Below are positions 44,501 through 57,859 of a stretch of DNA of 64,000 nucleotides, piece after piece. Location: positions 110,771,429-110,835,428 of the forward strand of contig NC_030684.2 in assembly GCF_000004195.4 (NCBI RefSeq), given 5' to 3'. Source of the stretch: Xenopus tropicalis (taxonomy: Eukaryota > Chordata > Amphibia > Anura > Pipidae). The notes under the pieces were generated by a model. The model did not search any database, was not told the DNA's origin, and saw nothing but the letters and a program-made list of their open reading frames with translations. The number at the start of each line of letters is the position of its first letter. Positions within the stretch are counted from its first letter, which is position 1. The translations under genes were made by a program, and so were the position numbers.

Positions 44501-46352
44501 GAACTTTCCATGGCAATTCAGTGATACTTTAGAGCTTGTGATAAGGAAGGCTGTGATGGCAGACTGACTCCTCTATTGATGCAACTTTTTTTGCTTTAAA
44601 GAACTGTGATTTTCTGTAACTAATTCACTTCTTTCACGATATTTTTAAACTCTCTTGCTGCTTTCAAAACTAACTGAAACCCCAGATGAGACTCCTTTAT
44701 AACTGGAGTGCACGATTTGTAGGTAAGCGTTCTTTCAAGTCAAGAATGATTAACTGTTGTCCAAGCTCTTTGCTGGATTATAGTTTTTATCCCAACACCT
44801 TAGTGTGCCAGCTGCTGAAGCGCCAGGGGCCTCACTGCCACTTGAGGGGTTATGTAAATAAGAGAGAGGATTTATATGTGACAGTTTCATGCAGCCATGC
44901 TTTCATCGTATGATAAAGCAATTAGCACTAAACCATGTGCTTCTGGTCAGCTAAGCCACAATAAACCACAGTGCTAGAGTGTTCCCTAGAGCAAAATCAG
45001 AAAACAGAAGTTGTCAGTGAGGTCCAGCAGTGCAGGTTTCGAGAAATGCCTTATATGTGCATAGCTGGATTAATCTGGGGGTGAGTCACTATGACCTTGC
45101 TTGTGGATATTCTTAAAACACAAAATGTGGGTGTCTCAGAGGCCTACGGTTATAAAGCCTGTCAGTTTAAAGTCCAACATACAACTGCTGGGCAGGAAGG
45201 AAATATTTATCTTATTTGTAAGAATCAATATCCAGATAATATGGCCGTTTCAGAACAAGCTTGCAGGGGCTCCTCCTGTAACTTGTACTGAGTCAATGCG
45301 CCAATCCCATACTATTGGAAATGACCTTTAAGCACACAGTCATTTGAAACACAAATAGAAAACAGAATGCGCTAAGAATATTACACATTACCTTTAACAT
45401 TTTCCTTAAATTCTTACTTAATGAAAATGTATATTTTGCCCCATAGTTCCTTTAAAAGAGAAAACTAGTGAAACACGCCAAATGTAGACTGTAGGGAATT
45501 CTGAATGGCTCCCATGCACAAGAAATTTGACATAAGGGAATTAGGTACTCCTATGGGTCATATGGGTCATGCCTATATAAAGGCACAAAACGGCAGGCTG
45601 AAAGCTTTAATACAGGTCACTGAATTTCAAGTTGGCTACTCATACCTTTATACTTTTCAACAATTTTACAGATTATTCATGATGTTTTCTTAAGACTCCT
45701 AAGAAAGCAGCAATCCATATCTAATTCCCTTTTTGATAAATGAGACTGCGGACTGCATTGGACTAGTATTAAAAGGGCCCCTTGGGGAAATCCAATCCTC
45801 AAATCTTGGGTAACATGATCGGTTGTATTATACCTATATTACAAGTGACTCATTCATAGGCCATGATTCTCCCGAGCCCTCCAACAGCTCATAGCTCTCC
45901 TTTACATGTTAAATACGCACAGCCCAAATCACACAATATCTGCTCAGACAATACTGTACAGCTACTACCACCCTGCAGTTTACAGTGCTACATCTGGTAA
46001 AGCCTTACTAACTCCTTGGCCTATAAAATAATATGCATTATTTTTTTGGTATTCATAAATCTAATGAAAAAGGAGGCCTAGACTTGAGTGAAGACCCAGA
46101 AAGAATCACATGTCATGTCTGTAAAATACATTAACCATACACTGAGGGTGGTCAAGGCTTGAAAAGGGAAACAACAGAACCTGTTGTTTCATGTTTAGAA
46201 TGGAGGTTATCACAATGCTGGGAATAGATCAAACTACCCCATATATATCTGGGCCCTTGTCTGTTCTGTAAACATTTGGCACCTAAAAAGATTACCCTTT
46301 CGCAGTACTCTGAGAAGGGTAGCATTAATCATTTTCTCATTCCAGTGACAGA
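44501..46352. other. Presumed spred1 intron 1, noncoding
   Basis: No exon signal or element with clear ends was found in this stretch. Confidence 0.5.
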
Positions 46353-46789
46353 TTAAAGGGGTAGTTCACGTTTAAAATAACTTTTAGGAGGATGTAGACG
46401 TTGATATTTTGAGACAATTTGTAACTGGTCTTCATTTCTTCATTTCAGTTATTTAACTTTTTGTTCAGAAGCTCTCCAGTTTGGTATTTTAGCAGCTATC
46501 TGGTTGATAGGGTCTTATTTACCCTAGCAACTAAGCAGTGGTTTAAACAAGAGAAAGGAATATAAATAGGAAAATGTCTGCATAGAAAGATAAGTAGTAA
46601 AAAGTAACAATGCAAATGTAGCTTCACAGAGCAATAGTTTTTGACTACCCCATTTAAAAGGCAGAAGAGTAAATCAAATAGTTTAAAAAAATATAAAACA
46701 TAAATAGTGAAAACCAACTGCAAAGTAGCTAGGAATATAGCATTTTAAAAACTACTAAAAGTTAACTTAAAGGTGAACTACCCCTTTAA
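46353..46789. mobile_element. TTAA-flanked MITE, TTAAAGGGGTAGTTCAC family (complete)
   Basis: TTAAAGGGGTAGTTCACGTT and the inverse AAAGGTGAACTACCCCTTTAA, with TTAA at both borders (46353-46356, 46786-46789). About 437 bp, noncoding, the best preserved copy of this family here. Confidence 0.92.
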
Positions 46790-46801
46790 CATACCATAAC
46801 C

Positions 46802-46990
46802 CAGTGATCCCCAACCAGTGGTTGTGAGCAACATGTTTCTCACCACCCCCTTTGGTGTTTCTCCCAGTGGCATCAAAGCAGTGTATGGCCATGAACAACG
46901 GGCCTGCCCGACCCACATCTGGCCTGTAATCCAGTAGGTGGAGATATCGGGAGAAGATCTGCTCGCTTGGCAACCATGTATAGCCACCTT
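46802..46990. mobile_element. hAT-type element end (CAGTGATCCCCAACCAGTGG)
   Basis: It begins CAGTGATCCCCAACCAGTGG, the inverse of the end at 57859. The other end cannot be fixed; the right part may include GAAGATCTGCTCGCTTGGCA from another MITE. Confidence 0.65.
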
Positions 46991-49657
46991 TCCTAAGATT
47001 AAACAGTAGCCCCAAGCCCCAAGCCCCAAAGCAGAGGTATAAGAGCAGCCGTCCCTGAGTTATACTGTATATAACACTCATTTAGTGCTGAATTCTCTGG
47101 TACTCCCTAATGGCCCACACATGCCCTAACAGAGAGTAAAAATGGCCATACAGATTTAAGCTGCCGATTCGGCCCATTCAGAGTAAGTCCAACGGCCTAA
47201 ATACTGCCAATGTGATCTCGAGGTGGGCATATTGGGGAAAGATCTGTTTGTTTTGCAGGTTCCTTGTCTTCTAATAAACAGCACTGCGTTTCCAAAAAAG
47301 CACAATATAAATGCACATATGTAAACAGTGGATTTCTTTTTATACCAAAGATGTATAAAGCTTGGGTTGTAGAACTAGCGGGGAGCGAAGTATCCCAGAA
47401 ATCAAGAACTCAGGGACAAGAGGAAGCAGAGCTTGCAAGCCACATGCAGACACATAATTCAAACCTTGAGGAACTGCACACATCAAAGCAATGTTAAATA
47501 TGAACACGAAATAAAATTGTGTAACATTCAGGAGACACATCCGGGATGAACAAACATTGAGTAAAACAGACAAAATTTTTTCCTTTTACTACATGCCTGT
47601 AAACAACTCTTTCCACTACAGCCAAGTCTTTCCCAGAGCAGACTTCACCCTGTGAGATACCTGTCCACACCCTAATATTCACCACAGAGGCTGAAACAGG
47701 AGATTATTAGCTAGTGCTCAGGAAATTATCTAGTCACAGACACATACCAAAGCCCATGTAACTAGGCTTAACCAAACGGCTACACTCCAACTCTCGCTGC
47801 ATTGGCCTGGAGCACATCTGTGATTGAGCTGTGACTGTTCTGATACAATAGGATTATAAAGGAAATCATTAACCCCCTAATGTAAAATATAAGTATATTA
47901 GAAGTCAGCGAGAAAAATCATATTAAGTGCTTATAAACTCTTAAGGGACTTCTAAGAGTGGTGTAAAGATAGAGCAGGACATGCATTCATGCCCCCCCAC
48001 CCCGTGCCCCTCCAATCTCCCGGATACTCACGTGCACAATATATATCTGCCATTTTGCCTAGAATGCGATTCAGATGAGCCGGTAGGTACACCACCCACT
48101 TTTGATATCCTCATATTTTACAACGGGCAGTACATATATACATTTTGCTTAATATACACTTTGCAGTTAATCGGGGGCACAGATGACATCACTAAGCATT
48201 GGTTATAACTGAGGACATCACAAGTATGCTATAATAAGGATATCTTTGCAGGCTATTCATGCTTCTTGTGTATTCTTGTAGATTCATGCTACAGGTACAA
48301 AGCTTCACAGAGTGCAGAACCACTTTAAGAATGTATCAGGGTGCACCTCTACCGCTCAGGAAGAGAAATGCCTCTAAATAGCTTGTGCTTTCTGGGTAAG
48401 TTATAATAGGTGCCATTCATTTTTACATCACAGGATGTCTCTTTTGACTTTTGTTTATCCCCCTTTTTTTGTCAGCTTTGTGAATTGCAAGTTACCTGCA
48501 GACAGTCACTGCAATTCTTCTAGCAGGTACTATAGTTATGCATTCAACAGCTATTTTAGGCCCAGGTACTGAGCCCTCTCTGAGCCATAAATAAAGAAGT
48601 GTGTAAGCTGCAAATAAAAGTCAAGTCGGATTAGTTTTTTTCTTATACACAATAACTTTTATATGTACAGTTACTTTTTTATCTGCCAGTTATTTTGTTT
48701 ACTACAGTGCTTGTCTTACTGTTTTGGATTAAGTTTGCCTTTGAGGTCCAACAATGGGTTGATGGCCACCTAAACTTAGGCCAAGATTACCGATACAGTG
48801 TATATAAAAACATTTGTGTATAAGCAATATCTAGCACAGAAAAAACATATTCACTCCATTTACCTTTTAATATAGGCTTCCAGGAGTATTTTGGAGGAAA
48901 AAAGGCATTCAGCCCAAATTTGATAATATGGTGCAAAGGAAGCTTTCGGCGCTGTGAGTGCAACATTTTTAAGTAACTCGTAATTTATTTATATAGAGCC
49001 AACAAGTTACTCAGCGATTTACATTTATTTATAACAAACAGGAGTTACAGAATAACATAGGATCAGAAAGTCATGCTTACAAGAGCTTACAACCTAAAGG
49101 GTTAGGGAACACTGAAAACACAAGGCCAAAAATGTGGCACTGATGCACCCCATGTATATGCATTGCACTTATCCTCCCCTAAGTACATTCTGAGTGCCGT
49201 GGGTCATAACTCTGTCATTTAAGCTAAATGCAGCTAGATACTAGGTGATTCAGTAGCATATTGACAGATATATAAAATGTATATACCTGCTTGATCTCTG
49301 AACTGACCAATATCCATGGTAAATAGATTAGATATCAGTCATGATCATCCAATCACCTTAAGTACTTGAGCTTAATACATGGCCTTACCTCCTACAATAT
49401 CGACTCACATGGCCACCATTCAATTGTTAGAGCACCAAATAATCAGCCAGCGAGGACTAAAGAGGATCTATGACTCCTCTTGGTCCTACTCTGCCGATAC
49501 ACCATGCACTAGCAAATGTACATGAATGTCAGTTGGGATGCCATACATGCAAACAAAAAAACATATAAATTGACTGGTATGTGTAAGGATAGCTATACAC
49601 CTACCAAAAGCCTTATGAAACTTATGTTAAGATTTTATTATTGTATCCATGTCCATC
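46991..49657. other. Presumed spred1 intron 1 with repeat fragments
   Basis: No exon. Fragments: a GGCCATACA-type piece at about 47143-47260, and a degraded TTAA-type MITE at about 47857-48328 that shares GATGACATCACTAAGC and CTATTCATG with 12210-12520. Confidence 0.5.
48966..49105 (+). repeat. Diverged copy of the ATTTATTTATA…interspersed repeat
   Basis: TAATTTATTTATATAGAGCC, GCGATTTACATTTATTTATA and AAGAGCTTACAACCTAAAGG follow the order of 41991-42172. Confidence 0.65.
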
Positions 49658-49810
49658 TTAAAGGAAAACTCACAAACACTATAGGTCTCTAAAAATATAT
49701 TGCAGAAATCAGCTTATATGTAAAACCATGCTTCATGAAATAAACCATTAATATGATCTAAATGATCAGTTGGTTAAGTTTTCATTCTGGGGGTATAGTT
49801 TTCCTTTTAA
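49658..49810. mobile_element. Short TTAA-flanked MITE
   Basis: TTAAAGGAAAACTCACAAAC and GTATAGTTTTCCTTTTAA with TTAA at each end; a shortened relative of 13117-13597. Confidence 0.8.
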
Positions 49811-52464
49811 TATCCTCCTTAATAGCCCCAAACTATGGGGCTGGTCTTCTTGGAAAAGTAATTGGCTGAATGACTGATACACAAATACCAATATTTTCCT
49901 TTATCTGTACCCGTTTCATGAGCTAATGGGATGGCCTTGACCACAGGATGGGCCTTCAAGAGCTGCTCTTGCCAAAGGATGGACTTTCAAGTGGGGCTTG
50001 AACTAAAAAAGTGTGCAAGCACTGTCCTATAGGCACCAATGTGATGAACCTACATCATTTATATGTCATAAGTAAAACTTAAAATAAAGTCATACTAATG
50101 CAAAAGGGACAGCCAATTTGTTTCTTACTCTCATTAACTGCACTTCATTGGTAACACCAAAATTTTGCCACAATACCTTGCATCTACATATATATATATA
50201 TTACACACACAAAATAATGTGTCTGTTATACTGTGATGTTTGTTTCTTGCATGTCTTATTCTGACACAATTGTTCTGTATCTTGCAGTGCATCTTTTCAT
50301 CTGAAACGCTATCTGATAACTATATATATGTGTACAGCTTTGATCATGTACATTCATCTGTGGGTAGAGGGTTATGCATGTGCCTAGCTATCTCATCCAA
50401 GGCTCATGTGCTATTTTATATCTCATACTGTCTGCTGTGTGTACTGTTCAAGCAACAGCCTGTGTGTTATGTTCTCTGCTTAACATCTTACACGCGATCT
50501 GCTGCCCACACTGTGCCTGCCTGCTGTCTGTTCTGAGCATGGACTCACTCTTTGTTCCATAATCGTGGGATGTGTCTGTCTGGGTCATTTTGTATCTCTG
50601 AATTTCTCCAAAATGAGCTGTGCATTATCTTTAGATCCCCTGCCTATGCAGCACATCCCTCCATCTTTATCACATACTGTCTGCTGCAGTCTATTTATAG
50701 TTATTTGTGTCTCATGTATATGCTGTGGGGTGTATGAGTCAATCTATTTTTCTTGCTGTCTGCAATGCATACTCTGGGTGCACATCCATTAGTTTTATAT
50801 TGCCTGCTCAATGTGGGATTATCATGATGTAATTATTGCCTGATACAGTGGGACTGCCCCCAGTCTGTACCTGTGCAACCACACAAAACCTGCACACAGC
50901 CAGGGAAATGTATAGGTCCGGTGCCACCCTACACAACCGACCCAAGTACACCCCCCAGGCAATGGAAGTGACATCACACACACACACATACAGACATGCA
51001 TGACGTCACTTCCGGTGACATCATGAGGGAAATGTGCCAGACCCCCCCCCCCCCCCCGCACAGACCCTCAGGTGCCTATATATAAATATAGCCCTGCAGA
51101 CAACATGGCAGGTGGCATGGTAGCACAATTGATAGCATGGCTGCCTTTGATTTCAGCCAGGGCACTGTCTGCAAAGAGTGCTGCCAGTTATGTTTGTTAG
51201 CTAGGCTAAAGGCACACAGGCAGTGTACTCTGCTTGTGTTTTCCAACTGCTGGTAACAGGCGGATTTCACCAAATGCACAGTAGAGTGCATTCAGACCAA
51301 AAATTGTCTGTCACCAGCCTTGACAGGCAATTTCTATTATAACCAATGACAGGCAACATGGGTGAATATATGAATTTAATATATAAAGCAGGCAGTTGCA
51401 TTCTCTGTGCAGTGGGTACAGATGGCACATAATGCCCCCTACCATGTGGAACACCAGTTGCAAGTAAAAACACAGATATATATCAATAAAACATGCAACG
51501 TTCACGTGCATTCAAGGCACAATAAACTAGAGAGCTATTTGGAACTGACAAGAACACACTTAAGTGAGTTCAGCATGTATGTGTAAATGCATGAAAAATG
51601 TCCCTGTGTAAGAGCCCTTGTTGATAGAAGGCAAAAGCTTGAATGTGCTTCGTCTCTAGGGCAAAAGCAAAGCAACTTGGACTTTCAACTTCCTGCCGTG
51701 TCTTAATATCATTCGTGGAAGTTAGGAGTGCAATGGAAATGTGTTTGTTTTTCTACTCAAACAGCAAAGTCTGTTTGCATTGATCAAATGTAGACAATCA
51801 GCGTGCCTTCAGATGTTGTAGAACTACAATATTCAGCACTTGGTAGTGCAACCTCCCTGCACCGCAGAAAAGGAACAAGAGGGCTATAATAAAGTTATAT
51901 CTGAATGACTGTTTCTTCTGCTTTTAGCCAGCTATATCTGGTGCTGCGTGGGTTAAGTTGCACTAAGCTCTCAATGAACTTGCTTATCAGTCATTTCCTC
52001 TCCAGGCCGCTCCCTCTGTCCACTAGTTAATCATTCATCTCTCCTTACAGGCTCTTATCAAGCAGATAAAATGTGCACAAAGGCCGGGCAAGTTAGGAAG
52101 CCAAGTCTCTGTGGAGGTGCCTGGCAGCAGCAGCCATCCAAAGGTCTCCAGCACAAGAAACTCCAGCATTAGAAATGAGATATGTTCATAGGAAAACACC
52201 AGCAGTAAAATAAGAAGAGGTGACCCCTCTCCCCTTTAAATCCGGGAGCCTAGAAAATCCACATCCTGCATGGCTCATTAGTCATTAAATCAGATGCAGA
52301 CTGAGCAATTTCATAATAGAGGGTTTTGTGCAACTTTGTAATAAATATCTAAATAAATCAATGATTGATGATGCGGGCTGTGGATTTTACATGTGTCCAC
52401 TTGTACAGAGGCAACAATTTAAGACAGGATGACCAGGTTATCCCTTTATCTGAGGACACACTTA
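49811..52464. other. Presumed spred1 intron 1, noncoding
   Basis: A T/C/G-rich stretch at 50220-50800 repeats CTGTCTGCTGTGTG-like words and gives spurious open frames. A CA microsatellite lies near 50980 and a C16 run at 51042-51057. No exon was found. Confidence 0.5.
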
Positions 52465-52632
52465 GGGCTCTGGCACACGGGGAGATTAGTCGCCCGCGAC
52501 AAAACTCCCTGTTCGCGGGCGACTAATCTCCCTGGATTGCCATCCCACCGGCGAAAATGTAAATCGCCGGTGGGATGGCATACGCGGTGGCGCGATTTCA
52601 GTGAAATCGTGCAAGTTGCCTCAAGAGGAAAC
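52465..52632. mobile_element. Truncated Harbinger-like palindrome
   Basis: It starts GGGCTCTGGCACACGGGGAG after TTA (52462-52464), has CGCCCGCGAC and its inverse GTTCGCGGGCGACTAATC, and stops near 52632 without the far end. Confidence 0.8.
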
Positions 52633-53525
52633 TTTTACATTTTTACAATATTCACAGCAATGTTCACCATTTTAGACTGCCTGGCTCATTTTACGTGTTG
52701 CCTACCCTTTGATGGTGCTTGTCAGTGATTCCTATTCACTTTGAATATGGGGTGTTTTCAATTGTCTTGTCCAGCTGGAGTGACCCCCCTACCCTATGCG
52801 CTATTACCCTAAATATGTGAGTTAAGTAGATAAAGTTGAAAAAAAAGCATACGTCTATCGTGGCAACTATAATGCCCCTGACTCCAGCTCCCGAAAATTG
52901 CCAACCGGTTGCAGTTCAAAAGCTGCTGGATAAAGGGGTACCTATCTAATTTTAAAGAGCCTACTATTTCTTTTAAAATCATGAAAATGTTTATGTAATG
53001 TTCAAGTGAAGAACAGCAATGTGGCTTATTTATATGACACATCCTTGAAAACTCCCAAGACTTAAAATGTCTTCATTTTATTTAAGTAATTGGGCTGGAA
53101 AACAGGAAGATTGAGCAGAGTGGGAAAGACATGGGAAATCCACAGCGGTGAGCGCAAGTGGGAGGTGTGAGTCACAATCATGGCAACTAAGCTGAACATT
53201 CTTTAAAATAGCAAAAAACACGAAGCACAGAGAACATCAGTTACATTCTGCATGACCAACACTCTATGGGGTCTGCCAAATGACTCAGAAAAAGCTGCGA
53301 TACATGTTGATGCTGCTTTCTAAATATTACAGGTATTACCAGTGTACTTGTTCAAAATGGGTTTTGTAAAGGTGAAGTGGCCCTTTAACAATTCTGAGAA
53401 TGTTCAGTTATGTATCTGTGATCTCGAAGTATGTTACCCAGAAAGCTCCAAAATACAGTAATGCCATTCCAATTACTGATTATGTAAACCAAGCTGCAAA
53501 AAATCCATGCAAAATGCAACACATA

Positions 53526-53971
53526 GGGGCACATTTACTAATCCACGAACGTCCGAAAAGCGTCCAAATGCGTTTTTTTCGTAATGATCGGTACTTTGCG
53601 ACTTTTTCGCAAATTGTCGCGACTTTTTCGAGCTCTCAATACGAAAGTTGCGACAATTCGCGAAAGTCGTAATGGCAATGAAAAAGTCGCAGCAATTCTC
53701 CAAAGGCATAATGGCAATGGAAAAAGTCGCGACAATTCTCCAAAGGCATAATGGCAATGAAAAAGTTGCGACAATTCACGAAATTTGTTATGGCTATGAA
53801 AAAGTCGCGACAATTCGCGCAAGTAGTACCGGTTACAAAAATGTCTCGACAATTTACGGGAAAGTCGTAACGGCGACAAAAAATTCGCAAAAAATACGAA
53901 AAAGTCGCAAAATGTTCGTTTTCCAATCCGAATTTTTCTCATTCGGATTTGTGGATTAGTAAATCAGCCCC
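53526..53971. mobile_element. MITE with GGGGCACATTTACTAATCCACGAA ends and internal tandem repeat
   Basis: GGGGCACATTTACTAATCCA and the inverse TGGATTAGTAAATCAGCCCC bound about 446 bp. The interior is full of TCGCGAC / GTCGCGA and GAAAAAGTCG. A tandem array fills 53641-53850. Confidence 0.88.
53641..53850 (+). repeat. Tandem array of about 40-bp units inside the MITE
   Basis: About five imperfect units of the form TCGCGACAATTCTCCAAAGG followed by CATAATGGCAATGAAAAAG. Two central units are almost identical; the outer ones drift. Confidence 0.85.
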
Positions 53972-54284
53972 AAAGAAAACAATAACCTTAAATATTGCAT
54001 GCCTCCTTTAATTAAAAATATATTGCACAGCCCATGCAATGGAAAAACCCCCACTGACATTGTACATGCTAATTACTGCCTTCTGGCATGTATGGGGCAC
54101 TGCGCTCTCACACAAAGCAACTAGGTTACAACAATCAATGAATGGACACCGCTGTGCCTTCTTCACCATATCAGGCATTAATTCCTGTCACGTGATGTGT
54201 GAGTGACACACAGAGCAAAAATGGTGTCTCAAAGAAAAAAATGTAAAAGGGCAATATGTACATGCCAATTTGGTATTATTATTA

Positions 54285-54465
54285 TTAACATTTATTTATA
54301 AAGCACCAAGATATTCCGCAGCGCTGTACAATAGGTGGGTTACATACATTGGACATACAGAGTAACATATAAAGCAATCAATAACCGATACAAGAGGTGA
54401 AGAGAGCCCTGCCCAAAAGAGTTTACAATCTACAAGGAGAAAGGGTTGAGATACAAGGTGTGGTA
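54285..54465 (+). repeat. Second copy of the 41991-42172 repeat
   Basis: Close match over about 180 bp with the same start, middle (CAATCAATAACCGATACAAG) and tail. Confidence 0.85.
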
Positions 54466-54795
54466 TTATTCTTGAATTGCTTACTTATTAGGATATAAAT
54501 TATCTAAAGGTATAGTTTTCTTTAAACTTTTTAAGTAGCCCAAAGGCATAGTTCTTGCGCTTTGCAGAAAGACCCTTTTCCGGAAAACCCCAGTTCCCAA
54601 CCATTCACAACCATTCAGTAGATCTGATCTTATTCCTGTACAAGTCAACAGTATAATATCCCCATAGCTTAGCTGATATTATAGTTGCTCAGTCCTCTTG
54701 GTAAATGCAAATGTGCCAGAATGGCCAGAACAATTACCATTATGGTCAATACCAATCTAGGTTCAACAGGGTAAAAAGCAAAATACAATGACAAA

Positions 54796-55122
54796 GGCTT
54801 ATTTATCAGTTTTCAAATTTGGAAAATTGGGAGGGGTTTCTCAAATGCAATACATTTGGAAAAACAAACCTCAAATTTTTATTCTCGTCATTTTCAATGG
54901 ATCTACAAAAAAAACGAATTTAAAAAAAACACAAATTTTGACAACAACAACTCCTATTGACTCCTACATGCACTGGCAAGCTTTTAGATGTCATAGTGTT
55001 ACATTCCAGTTTTTCGAATTTTTGACGCTGAATGAATACGGAACATTAGAGTTTCGGATAGCATAATTTAAATTTGGGAGTCTCTACACATGAAACAAAA
55101 AGGAAACGTTGATAAATAAGCC
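54796..55122. mobile_element. MITE with GGCTTATTTATCA ends
   Basis: GGCTTATTTATCAGTTTTC at the left and GTTGATAAATAAGCC at the right are inverted repeats; the interior has TTTCAAATTTGG and AATTTAAATTTGGGAG. Noncoding. Confidence 0.75.
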
Positions 55123-55124
55123 CC

Positions 55125-56016
55125 ATAGTAGTTGAGCTTGATAATGCCCAGCTTTAAAAAAAACATTTTTTGGAACAATGACTTGATGAAGCTAAACCGC
55201 AAAAGTTTTTTTTCAAAATTAAAAAAAAAAAAAAAAACTGAAAATGAACTTCCTTAATAAACTCTGCTTTTAACTGAAACGGACCGGGAGCGTTTGGTTC
55301 TATATGAACAAAAAAGTGTTCTATGTTTGTGTATATACAAAAGCTGGAAGCACTTAATGCTGCTGGAGGCCATGCTGTCATTCCAGACACTCAATATACC
55401 ACATACAAACATCTAAAGTGTAGAGTGAATAAATGGTGTATGGTCATGGGAGCGGGAAGTAAGTCATTGGAGGGAAGTGGTGACTGGGAGTAATTTAAGT
55501 AAGTTCAGACACAAAATGCAACAGGAACTCAGTAAAGCCAGACTATGAGGGGGAGATAAGATTTACAAAGGATTATTCAGAAATGAAACATGATCGGTGG
55601 GGTGGGAACAAATATTAAAACAGCTTTTATCATGACATTGACTTTTATTTTGTAATTTTGATTCACCACTCACTCACGGGTTTCTGTAATCAGTGTAATG
55701 CGGTACTCTTGTGCAATAAAACGGTACTTGTGAGCACCATGCACTGCCACACAGTCATACGGGATTCACATTCCCTGCAAACTAGAGCATTGTCATCAAT
55801 ATTACTGTACTCTTGTGCACCTAGAATTGCAGAAAATTACATAGATTATTTACATAGATAAGTTGCTCTTGTGAGTTGTAGTAGTGTAGTTATCTCCTGC
55901 ACATAGATTTACATAGATAAATTGCTCTTGCATGCCTGAAACAGAAGTAGTACAGGACGTTTCCACCTTGTCTATCAATCATCAGAATAAAATGCTGGCC
56001 AGCAGAAGGAAGCTAA
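55125..56016. other. Presumed spred1 intron 1, noncoding
   Basis: No exon. A short direct duplication, TTACATAGATAARTTGCTCTTG, is seen near 55850 and 55909. Confidence 0.5.
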
Positions 56017-56232
56017 GGGCTCTGGCACATGGGGAGATTAGTCACCCGCGACAAATCTCCCTGTTCGCGGGCGACTAATCTCCCCGAAATGCCATCCCAC
56101 CAGCGAAAATGTAAATCGCCGGTGGGATGGCATACGCGGCTGCGCGATTTCACTGAATCGCGGAAGTTTCCTCTCAAGGCAACTTCTGCGATTTCACTGA
56201 AATCGCGCCGCCGCGTATGCCATCCCACCGGA
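56017..56232. mobile_element. Truncated Harbinger-like palindrome
   Basis: GGGCTCTGGCACATGGGGAG after TAA (56014-56016). Strong arms: ATGCCATCCCACC against GGTGGGATGGCATACGCGGC and a second inverse copy CCGCGTATGCCATCCCACCG. The outer right arm is missing. Confidence 0.85.
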
Positions 56233-56316
56233 GAGTAGTAGGGACCTTTGATTGCAAGCTTGATTGGGGCAGGGACTGATGTGAATGACTGTTGGTGCTG
56301 AATAAATAAAGGGTAA

Positions 56317-56665
56317 GTAAAGCTGGCCATACACGTGGCGATCTCACGATGTTTCGTACGACCATCGGTCGCACGAAACATCGTCAGATCCGCCACACAC
56401 CATTCAGGGCTGAATCGGCAGGTAAGGAGGTAGAAACAATAGGATTTCTACCTCCTTCTGCCGATTCAGCTCTGAAGGGAGAATTTTGGTCAGGCGCCTT
56501 CTATGGCGCCCGATCAAAATTTTCTAACTTGGCCGATCGGCGAGCCGACCGATTTCAGCAGCTTCCTGCGATATCGGTCGGCTCGCTGACATGCCATACA
56601 CGCACCGATTATCGTACGAAACGAGGTTTCGTACGATAATATCGGTGCGTGTATGGCCACCTTAA
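56317..56665. mobile_element. GGCCATACAC-type MITE (near complete)
   Basis: AGCTGGCCATACACGTGG at the left, GTGTATGGCCACC then TTAA at the right (56662-56665). Hairpins include ACGATGTTTCGTACGACC against GCACGAAACATCGT and GATTATCGTACGAAAC against GTTTCGTACGATAAT. Confidence 0.88.
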
Positions 56666-57609
56666 GGCTAGTAATAATAATCCTGATGTTTTTGGGCTAC
56701 AGTTCCAACATGGCTTTAACCATTAAAAATATAAAGCTTAAACTTTGGACAGCATGAAGAACTTATTTATTCATTTTTTTTCCAAAGCAAGTTTAACAAC
56801 AGCTTCCGAGACTCAGAAAGTACTAGTTCATTCAGCAAATTCATCAACAGAATCCCACACGCAGCTTTAGTCAAAGGCAGACTTATTTAACCGCAAACTT
56901 TTTTTCATTTAGATGAATGGAAGTTGCCATCTTCCAGTAACTGCATGCATGATAACATAGTTGGTTTTTCCCACACTAAACATGTTGAAGATGAAGAGAC
57001 AAGCTGAAGCCCGTTTTGGTACCATCAGCCAATGCAGGTGGGTATTGGGTACTTTACTATATAACAATAAGCTTCATTATTATAAATTCAAGAGTGTACT
57101 GAAAGGAAGAGTGGAAAACATTGAGTTTGTTTGTCTGCCCTTGCCACCAACATAGCTGACTAGTTCTATGAAGTAAGAGGGGGTACAGAGAGATGCTAGT
57201 TAAAGATAATTGGTGTTCCTGTTGTATGTGCGATTCCCATGACAAAGGCCAGTGGCCTTCTATTGTTTGTAGCATTGACCTTTGCCCCAAAGCGACACTT
57301 CGGTCAGCTACTATACAAGTATCTGATCCTGTAGTGCCATTTCACTGTACAACAAATCTACTTGGTAACAGCAAATATGCAATAATAGGCAATTCAGTAA
57401 TGCTGACCACCCAATTTTAAAGGACAAGGTAAGTGCTTTCAATAGGGGTACCAATTTGTTAGATACCCCCCAGTGAATACAGTCGATAACCATGGACTCC
57501 AAAGTTTATGTCTTTGTTTTCTGAAAAACCCACTGGCCCAAGGAACTTTTACTCTAGCCCTGCACCATATTCTAGTTTCCTACTCATCAACCACAGTCAA
57601 ATTTAAAAA

Positions 57610-57859
57610 GACTTGGGGAGCAACACAAGCATCATAAAAGTTCATGGAGGGGCCAAATGAGATCTGTGATGGGCTATTAGGCAGCCTCTATGCACACTTT
57701 CAGGTTACAGGATGTTTTGATTGGTGGTAATCTTTAACCAAAACTTGCCACCAAGGCAAGAAATTCAAAAATAAGCATCTGCTTTGAGGCCACTGGGAGC
57801 AACATCCAAGAGGCTGGTGAGCAACAGGTTTCCCCAGAGCCACTGGTTGGGGATCACTG
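57610..57859. mobile_element. hAT-type element end (…CCACTGGTTGGGGATCACTG)
   Basis: It ends CCACTGGTTGGGGATCACTG, the inverse of 46802. The preceding GGTGAGCAACAGGTTTCCCC and GGGAGCAACATCCAAGAGGC match the other copy's GAGCAACATGTTTCTC in style. The far end is not fixed. Confidence 0.65.

Noticed and set aside
53473..53942. Open frames of 94-134 codons rich in RDFF / ENCRDF repeats
   Set aside because: They are translations of the tandem array in a foldback MITE.
56013..56396. 127-codon open frame
   Set aside because: It spans two unrelated MITEs (Harbinger-like palindrome and GGCCATACAC element); not a gene.
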